A stretch of DNA of 64,000 bases, taken from assembly GCF_009858335.1 (NCBI RefSeq), contig NZ_VMSE01000001.1:2232001-2296000 (forward strand), read 5' to 3'. The notes under the pieces are model-generated. The model worked only from the letters and a program-made list of their open reading frames with translations. It ran no database searches and had not been told where the DNA came from. Shown here piece by piece: positions 58,210 through 64,000 of the stretch (the first letter of the stretch is position 1; every line of letters starts with the position of its first letter). Made by a program: the position numbers and the translations under genes. This stretch comes from Methylovorus glucosotrophus (GTDB lineage: Bacteria; Pseudomonadota; Gammaproteobacteria; Burkholderiales; Methylophilaceae).

Positions 58210-58965
58210 CTACTGACAAGCAGCGCGACAAATTTCCTCAAAATCGTTGGCATTCAATGAACATCTGCCAATCAAACCGCCGTCTATATCCGGCATAACG
58301 AATAATTGTGACGCATTTAGGGGATTTACGCTACCCCCATACAGAATTCTTACGGTTTCTGCCGCATGCACATCCAGCGCGGCGATTCTATCACGGATAA
58401 ACGCATGTACCTGCTGCGCCTGTTCCGGTGTTGCAGATAAACCCGTGCCGATGGCCCATACCGGTTCATAGGAAACAACCGCATGTGCAAACACGCCAGC
58501 CCCCACCGTCTTCAGCACGGCATCAATCTGGCTGGCAATCACTTGATGGCACAGGCCGGACTCGCGCTCGGCCAGGGTTTCTCCCAGGCAAAGCACAGGC
58601 GTGATGCCCGATTTGCGCGCCACCACAAATTTGGCGGCAATATTCTCGTCGCTTTCGCAATAGGCGGTACTGCGCTCGGAGTGCCCCACAATCACATAAC
58701 TGGCACCAAAGTCCTTGAGCATGCGCGCACTGACTTCTCCGGTGTATGCTCCGACTTCATGCTTGGCAACATTCTGTGCGCCCCAGGCAATATGGCTGCC
58801 CTGCAGCTCCTGCTGCGCCTGAAACAGATAAGGGTATGGCACGCAGACGGCAAAATCGGCCGAGGTCAAATGATCAAGCCGCTGCCTGAATGCATCAAAC
58901 AGCACCTTGTTTTGCGCAAGGTCGCCATGCATTTTCCAATTAGCGACCACCAGCTTACGACGCAT
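58210..58965 (-). CDS. tpiA: Triosephosphate isomerase
   Basis: A 251-residue (beta/alpha)8 enzyme interconverting dihydroxyacetone phosphate and glyceraldehyde 3-phosphate. Catalytic lysine in [10 protein letters not shown], His in VIVGHSERS, Glu in [11 protein letters not shown], and the phosphate loop [10 protein letters not shown] are all intact. It is 49 bases after recJ. Confidence 0.98.
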   Translation of the reverse strand: MRRKLVVANWKMHGDLAQNKVLFDAFRQRLDHLTSADFAVCVPYPYLFQAQQELQGSHIAWGAQNVAKHEVGAYTGEVSARMLKDFGASYVIVGHSERSTAYCESDENIAAKFVVARKSGITPVLCLGETLAERESGLCHQVIASQIDAVLKTVGAGVFAHAVVSYEPVWAIGTGLSATPEQAQQVHAFIRDRIAALDVHAAETVRILYGGSVNPLNASQLFVMPDIDGGLIGRCSLNANDFEEICRAACQ

Positions 58966-59014
58966 ATGAATACCTAAAAATTTTCCGAATGGTACCGTGC
59001 AGCCTGCTCGGCAG

Positions 59015-60724
59015 TCAATTTGACTGCGCCGCCACAGGCTGCCAGTGCTTGATCAGCAACTGTACGTTGCGGGCGCCGTTAAAGGCATTGGTCTGCAATT
59101 CATACACCGCCGTGACATACTGCGGCAAAAACTCTTCCTGCCGGAAAAATATCGCATCCACGGCGCGTCCTCGGGTCGACAAAGTGAGCTTGAGATGCTT
59201 GCCACCGACAATCCGTTGCGCCACCACCTCAAAATCGTCGCAAAACATCGGGGGAGGAAATCCCTGCCCCCACACCTGGCGCTGCAGCGCCACCGCTACA
59301 TCCCAGTGCATGTCATCCAGCGTCAGCGCGCCGTCGACTTCAATAATCGACTCCAGATCAGCCGGGGTCAGCAACCCTGTCACCACCGACTCAAAACCCA
59401 GCCGGAAACGCTCCATATCCTCTTCGCGAATACTCAATCCGGCCGCCATGGCATGTCCGCCAAACTTGAGTATCAGATCAGGTTCGCGCTTGGACAGCAG
59501 ATCCAGCGCGTCGCGCAGATGCAACCCGGGTATAGAGCGCCCCGAACCTTTGAGCACCCCATCGCCTGCCTGGGCAAATGCAATCACCGGACGGTGGTAA
59601 CGCTCCTTGATGCGCGATGCCAGAATGCCTATTACCCCCTGATGCCAGTCCGGCTGATACAAACTCAGGCTGTAGCGGCCTTCCGCATCCAGGCCATCCA
59701 GCTCAGCCAGCGCACTTTCCTGCATATCCGCCTCTATGCTGCGACGTTCATGGTTGAGGGCATGCAACTGCTGGGCCATGGCATGGGCCGATGGCTCATC
59801 CTCCGCCAGAAGACAGCTGATGCCCAGCGTCATGTCATCCAGGCGCCCTGCCGCATTCAGCCTTGGCCCCACGCTGAACCCCAGATCCTGCGCGCAACTG
59901 GTGGCGGGCTCGCGGCCAGCCAGCCGCATCAGCCATAAAATACCCGGACTGCACTGGCCGGCACGAATACGCCGCAGCCCCTGCTCAACCAGAATGCGGT
60001 TGTTGTCATCCAGTTTGACCAGGTCAGCCACCGTTCCCAAGGCCACCAAGTCGAGCAGGCTGGTCAGATTCGGCTCAGCCTTGCCCTCAAACAAGCCTCT
60101 CGCCCGCATCTCGGCACGCAAAGCCAGCATCACATAAAACGCCACGCCCACGCCAGCAAGATGCTTGCTGGGGAAATCGCAGCCATGCTGATTGGGATTC
60201 ACAATGCAGGCGGCTGCCGGCACATGGTCGCCGGGCAAATGGTGATCCGTCACCAGCACGGACATGCCCAGGGCATTAGCACGCGCCACCCCATCGACGC
60301 TGGCAATGCCATTATCCACGGTGATGATGAAATCCGGCTTGGACTGGGCAGCAAGCTCTACAATTTCCGGCGTCAGGCCGTAGCCATACTCAAAGCGATT
60401 AGGCACCAGAAAATCCACTACCGCGCCCAGCATGCGCAAGCCGCGCACCATCACGGCGGTGGCGGTTGCCCCGTCTGCATCATAATCGCCGACGACCAGC
60501 AGAGAGCGCTTTGCGACAATCGCATCTGCCAGCAAAGCCGCCATGCGGGTGTTATTGGTCAGACGATCAGGAGGAATCAGCCCGGCGAGCGAGGCTTCAA
60601 GCTGCACTGGCGTTTTAACTCCGCGCGCCGCCAGCAGCTGCGCCAGCAATGGCGACAAGCCACTGGCTGCCAGCGTGGCAGCAGCAGCCTCGTCAGGCTC
60701 GCGTCTTACAATATTAACCACCAA
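59015..60724 (-). CDS. recJ: Single-stranded-DNA-specific exonuclease RecJ
   Basis: A 569-residue DHH-family 5'-3' exonuclease. Motif I is [13 protein letters not shown], motif [16 protein letters not shown]1 motif [11 protein letters not shown]; an OB-fold and C-terminal lobe follow. It works in recombination and mismatch repair. Starts 11 bases before the end of the preceding RpfE-like gene. Confidence 0.96.
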   Translation of the reverse strand: MVVNIVRREPDEAAAATLAASGLSPLLAQLLAARGVKTPVQLEASLAGLIPPDRLTNNTRMAALLADAIVAKRSLLVVGDYDADGATATAVMVRGLRMLGAVVDFLVPNRFEYGYGLTPEIVELAAQSKPDFIITVDNGIASVDGVARANALGMSVLVTDHHLPGDHVPAAACIVNPNQHGCDFPSKHLAGVGVAFYVMLALRAEMRARGLFEGKAEPNLTSLLDLVALGTVADLVKLDDNNRILVEQGLRRIRAGQCSPGILWLMRLAGREPATSCAQDLGFSVGPRLNAAGRLDDMTLGISCLLAEDEPSAHAMAQQLHALNHERRSIEADMQESALAELDGLDAEGRYSLSLYQPDWHQGVIGILASRIKERYHRPVIAFAQAGDGVLKGSGRSIPGLHLRDALDLLSKREPDLILKFGGHAMAAGLSIREEDMERFRLGFESVVTGLLTPADLESIIEVDGALTLDDMHWDVAVALQRQVWGQGFPPPMFCDDFEVVAQRIVGGKHLKLTLSTRGRAVDAIFFRQEEFLPQYVTAVYELQTNAFNGARNVQLLIKHWQPVAAQSN

Positions 60725-61679
60725 GCACCTCCGTCCACGGTCTGGATTTACGCCAGAATTGATAGGTATCCCATTTGTTCACGCGACACTGCAATACCCG
60801 ATCTCCCAAAGCAATATTCAATTCCAGCTGACTTAGCCCCCCGCGACGTAGCGCCTGCCATAGCATGGGCAATCCATTCACCACCGCGGCTGCCGACTCA
60901 ACCGGAACCAGCCAGGCCTGCGTCGCTTCATGCCGTAGCAATTCGCGAATATCCTGCGGCACCGCATGGCATTCGCCTGCCTGCAGGGTAGCCAGACCAC
61001 GCGCCACGGCATCCTCAGCAAAAAGCAGCGGCAATACCCGGGGGGATTTCGCTGGCAAGACGCCGCCGCCATAGACCCACAGGCCGCTTACCGGCAATGC
61101 GCCCTGCGCCTCGCGCGCCTGATTTAGCGGATGCTCGAACAGCAACATCTGCACTTCATTCAAAACAGCATTCCAGAAAGCCGCATCCTGCCCATGCGGC
61201 AACAGGCCGCGAATATCGCGCCCCATTGCCACATCGACCGGGGTTGTTTGAATATGCGACGGCGCTTGCACCTGCAAATACCAGCGATCAGCGCAATGCG
61301 GGCTCTGTGCAAACTTAAGTCCCTGCTCCGCAAAATGCTCATTCAATAAAGTCAGCAAGCTATCCGCCTCTGCTTTTTGCAGCGACAAGGCCTCAGGCCC
61401 GGCAATCGTAAAAGAGTCGCGCTGCAGTTGCAGATGCACAGGCTGGGCAAAAAACACATACTCGGTCGACAATGAAAGGCCGTCAGCCAGCGCCGCCAAT
61501 GACGCCAGCGGCCAGTCTTGCTGCCTGGCAAGACCCGCGCTGCTGCACAATATCTCATCAATGGTCGTCGTCAGGAATTCGCGTCGACCTACCGCCAGCA
61601 AACGCTCAAAGGTCGCCGCCACGGCGGGACTCATGGTCATTAATGTGTGCGGTGTTTTCAGGAAAATCTGGAGATTCAC
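60714..61679 (-). CDS. RpfE-like conserved protein
   Basis: A 321-residue soluble protein. It resembles the betaproteobacterial RpfE-type 'regulatory' proteins, often encoded just before recJ, with conserved stretches RDIRGLLPHGQDAAFWNAVLNEVQMLLFEHP, LPVSGLWVYGGGVLP and [13 protein letters not shown] (the first in parts). A distant relation to phosphoglycerate-mutase-like proteins has been suggested. Function is unproven. It overlaps recJ by 11 bases, so the pair is co-translated. Confidence 0.75.
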   Translation of the reverse strand: MNLQIFLKTPHTLMTMSPAVAATFERLLAVGRREFLTTTIDEILCSSAGLARQQDWPLASLAALADGLSLSTEYVFFAQPVHLQLQRDSFTIAGPEALSLQKAEADSLLTLLNEHFAEQGLKFAQSPHCADRWYLQVQAPSHIQTTPVDVAMGRDIRGLLPHGQDAAFWNAVLNEVQMLLFEHPLNQAREAQGALPVSGLWVYGGGVLPAKSPRVLPLLFAEDAVARGLATLQAGECHAVPQDIRELLRHEATQAWLVPVESAAAVVNGLPMLWQALRRGGLSQLELNIALGDRVLQCRVNKWDTYQFWRKSRPWTEVLGG

Positions 61680-61759
61680 TTCAGGTTCACTTAGATGTCA
61701 CTTTGTTATACGCCGTGCAGGCGCTAAGATATATTCAACTTAACAGAATGATACGCTAT

Positions 61760-62212
61760 ATGGATCTCATTTTATGGCGTCATGCCGAAGCAGACGACAC
61801 CTCACCTGACATCACTCGCGCACTCACGGCCAATGGTAAAAAGCAGGCCGCTGTCATGGGCGAATGGTTACGCCAGCACTTGCCCCCCGCTACTCGCATT
61901 ATCGTGAGCCCGGCCACGCGCACCCAGCAAACTGCGCTGGCACTGGGGATGGATTTCACGACAGTCGACGCCCTCGCCCCCGGCGCCGCTCCGCATGATG
62001 TATTGCAAGCCGCCGGCTGGCCCAAGGCTCAGGGCTCAGTGCTGGTTGTCGGGCATCAACCCTCGCTTGGTATGGCGGCTGCGCTGGCCATGAGCGGAAA
62101 AATTCAGTACTGGTGCGTCAAGAAAGGCAATATCTGGTGGCTGAGCAATCGCCAGCGCGCCCATGAAGACCAGACCATTTTGCGTGCGGTTATCTCGCCG
62201 GATCATCTATAA
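61760..62212 (+). CDS. sixA: Phosphohistidine phosphatase SixA
   Basis: A 150-residue histidine phosphatase. MDLILWRHAEADD carries the RHG-type motif with nucleophile H8; VSPATRTQQTA and VVGHQPSLG supply the other active-site residues. SixA dephosphorylates phosphohistidine on HPt or PTSNtr proteins. Starts at 61748 (MIRYM) and far upstream are also possible in this frame; none has a good Shine-Dalgarno, and 61760 fits the family. Confidence 0.9.
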   Translation: MDLILWRHAEADDTSPDITRALTANGKKQAAVMGEWLRQHLPPATRIIVSPATRTQQTALALGMDFTTVDALAPGAAPHDVLQAAGWPKAQGSVLVVGHQPSLGMAAALAMSGKIQYWCVKKGNIWWLSNRQRAHEDQTILRAVISPDHL

Positions 62213-62379
62213 AACGCGTTACCTGGAGATATATCGCAAGCCTGTTGGTTGCATCCCATAACGCTCAGCATGCAAAATCAAGCGCCCAAGCATAAACAGA
62301 CACAAGAAGAAATGCCGCGCGGAATAACGTGGTCAGCCACCGGCTGGCACAACAGGCCGGCAAACAAGGAAGACTGAAT

Positions 62380-63012
62380 TTGAGAACCGTACTGATCGCC
62401 AACCCCAAGGGAGGCAGCGGCAAAACCACACTGGCCACCAATCTTGCCGGGTACTTTGCCAGCCGTGGACGCCATGTCGTGCTGTCGGACATGGACAGGC
62501 AGCAATCTTCCCTGCAATGGCTGGAGCGCAGACCGAGTCAATTACCCTTGATTCATGGCATGGATGGTCGCGGCAGACACGCAGACAGCCTGAGTGCAGA
62601 CTGGACCATCATCGACTCCCCCGCCGGACTGCGCGGCGACAAGCTGACCGATGCTGTAAAAACAGCCGACTGGGTGATTGTGCCCATCCAGCCCTCGGCC
62701 TTTGATATTGGCGCCAGCCAGGAATTTCTTGAAACCCTGCGCGAAGAAAAAGCCGTGCGCAAAGAGCGTACCTTTGTCGCCGTCGTCGGCATGCGCATCG
62801 ACAGCCGTACCCGTTCGGCAGCGAATTTGCAGCGCTATCTGGATAAAAGCGGCTTCCCCGTCATGGGCAACCTGCGGGATGCGCAGATTTATGCCCTGGT
62901 GGCCGAGCAAGGCGCCAGCCTGTTTGACATTCGCCCATCGCAGGTCGCTCGTGATTTGCAGCAATGGGCCCCGTTGCTGCACTGGCTGGTGAACGCAGAC
63001 CGCAATGCCTAA
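62380..63012 (+). CDS. ParA-family ATPase (orphan), TTG start
   Basis: A 210-residue deviant Walker A ATPase. The P-loop is IANPKGGSGKTTLATNLA (residues about 6-22), switch region SDMDRQQSSLQWLERR, Walker B WTIIDSPAGLRG. The frame extends to a GTG at 62329, but TTG at 62380 has AAGGA about 9 bases upstream and gives the family start RTVLIANPKGG. No parB is nearby; such orphans position cargo such as chemosensory arrays or polysomes. Overlaps the next gene by 8 bases. Confidence 0.9.
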   Translation: MRTVLIANPKGGSGKTTLATNLAGYFASRGRHVVLSDMDRQQSSLQWLERRPSQLPLIHGMDGRGRHADSLSADWTIIDSPAGLRGDKLTDAVKTADWVIVPIQPSAFDIGASQEFLETLREEKAVRKERTFVAVVGMRIDSRTRSAANLQRYLDKSGFPVMGNLRDAQIYALVAEQGASLFDIRPSQVARDLQQWAPLLHWLVNADRNA

Positions 63013-64000
63013 TGAAATAGAACTGAAGCTGCGCATAGACGCGGCTGACACAACGCGCCTGTTCAATCACCCAGCACTGACGCATGGGCTGGAGCATGGC
63101 CCGCTTACGCGCCAGCTCATCAGCACGTACTTCGACACCCCCGACCTGCGTTTGCTGGATGCCGAGATCAGCCTGCGCGTGCGCAGCATGTCCGGCGGCT
63201 GGTTTCAGGCGGTAAAAGCCGCGGGCTCCTCCGTCGCCGGCCTCCACCAGCGCATGGAGTGGGAAGACATTATCAGCGGCAGCGAGCCTGATTTCAGCAA
63301 AATCACCGAACCCGGGCTGGCTGCCATATTTGCCGACCGGCAATTGCGCGATGCCTTGCAGCCCCTGTTCGTGACCGATGTAGCACGCACCGAATGGCAA
63401 CTGCGCATGCCTGACGGCACGGCGCTGGAAGTGGCTCTTGATCTGGGCGAGCTGCAAGTGGGCAGCCATATTCGCGAAACCATCAGCGAAGTCGAGATCG
63501 AACTGAAAAGTGGCGATGCCGCACAGGTATTTTCGCTGGCGCTGGCTTTGCAGGCAGATATTCCGCTCACCATCGAAAACATCAGCAAGGCACAGCGCGG
63601 CTATGGACATTACCGCACGCTGCCGCCATCGCTTTCCACCCTGGCGCTGGCTGCATTGCCGCAAGCTCTCGATAAAGCGGCGCTGACCAAGCTGGTGTGG
63701 GCATGCGTGCATCAAGTGCAAAGCAAGCAAGCCTTGCTGGAAGCAGACGACACTCAACTCCAGCAGCATGCCATCGCCGAGATCCGTAGCACCTTGCAAT
63801 ACCTGCTAAGCGCACTGCAGCTCTTCAAATCCACGCCTGCTGCATTGCTGACCGAATACCACTGGCTGCACGATACGGCCCATGCCACGCAGCCGGATGA
63901 CCAAGCAGCAGCGCATCACATCCACACGCTGTTGCATAGCCAGCGTTGCCAGCGCCTGCTGCTGCAAACCGGCGCCTGGCTGCTGGCCCAGGCAACGCTT
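63005..64000 (+). CDS. CYTH-CHAD protein, inorganic triphosphatase-like (cut by window edge)
   Basis: The frame is open from ATG 63005 to the right edge, 332 codons. The N-terminus has the CYTH ExExK motif (NEIELKLRID), followed by YFDTPDLRLLDAEISLRVR and WEDII, TALEVALDLGEL, EVEIELKSG, the tunnel strands of triphosphate-tunnel enzymes like YgiF. After about residue 205 a helical, His/Lys-rich region begins (ALTKLVWACVHQVQSKQ, ...), the start of a CHAD domain that binds polyphosphate. Coupled by an 8-base overlap to parA and near sixA, a frequent partner of CHAD genes. Confidence 0.9.
   Translation, partial: MPNEIELKLRIDAADTTRLFNHPALTHGLEHGPLTRQLISTYFDTPDLRLLDAEISLRVRSMSGGWFQAVKAAGSSVAGLHQRMEWEDIISGSEPDFSKITEPGLAAIFADRQLRDALQPLFVTDVARTEWQLRMPDGTALEVALDLGELQVGSHIRETISEVEIELKSGDAAQVFSLALALQADIPLTIENISKAQRGYGHYRTLPPSLSTLALAALPQALDKAALTKLVWACVHQVQSKQALLEADDTQLQQHAIAEIRSTLQYLLSALQLFKSTPAALLTEYHWLHDTAHATQPDDQAAAHHIHTLLHSQRCQRLLLQTGAWLLAQATL

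Overview
The window is a gene-dense stretch of a proteobacterial chromosome. The closest fit is a betaproteobacterial methylotroph of the Methylophilaceae type. This is inferred from a formamidase/FmdB pair next to an amide/urea ABC transporter, a full urease cluster, a 14-subunit nuo operon ending in a DUF2818 gene (a betaproteobacterial habit), and the thrS-infC-rpmI-rplT-pheST-ihfA run. No 16S gene is present, so the assignment is inference. Most genes are on the minus strand.

Layout. (1) 1-4260 is an iron-uptake island: a TonB receptor cut by the left edge, a divergent PepSY membrane protein sharing a palindromic Fur-like box with it, and a second TonB receptor with its own Fur-like box. 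(2) 4376-12055 is the translation operon thrS-infC-rpmI-rplT-pheS-pheT-ihfA-merR, followed by tRNA-Pro(GGG). infC appears to start at a rare AUA codon. (3) 12295-13990 holds a DNA glycosylase and small conserved genes. (4) 14053-20919 is a signalling block: a Ser/Thr kinase-HDOD-GAF protein, a LuxR-type response regulator, and a very large protein joining an NCS1-type permease, a cysteine-rich module, a histidine kinase and a receiver. A sigma-54-like promoter lies upstream of the last gene. (5) 21242-35126 is one catabolic locus, read right to left: porin, formamidase (fmdA), fmdB, urea/amide ABC transporter (urtABCDE), urease and accessory genes (ureDABCEFG) and a HupE/UreJ metal permease. 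(6) 35368-40366 holds a lipoprotein, tRNA-Val, a coiled-coil membrane protein, a 2-oxoglutarate oxygenase coupled to a PLP decarboxylase, a YeeZ-like dehydrogenase and a Nudix hydrolase. (7) 40367-42480 is an AT-richer accessory patch with a truncated polymorphic-toxin C-terminus, its putative immunity gene and a zinc-ribbon/RDD membrane protein, ending at tRNA-Pro(CGG). (8) 42667-57639 is nuoABCDEFGHIJKLMN plus DUF2818, with a 41-codon ORF tiled exactly between nuoF and nuoG. (9) 57695-61679 holds tRNA-Leu(GAG), secG, tpiA, recJ and an RpfE-like gene. (10) 61760-64000 holds sixA, an orphan parA and a CYTH-CHAD protein cut by the right edge.

How it works together. Region 5 should bring urea and short-chain amides through an outer-membrane pore, import them with UrtABCDE, and release ammonia with formamidase and nickel urease. 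The adjacent permease-kinase and LuxR regulator are the obvious candidates for sensing the substrate. This sensor is the most unusual system in the window: a transporter-like sensory domain fused to a hybrid kinase, with its own sigma-54-type promoter, at the end of a nitrogen-scavenging locus.
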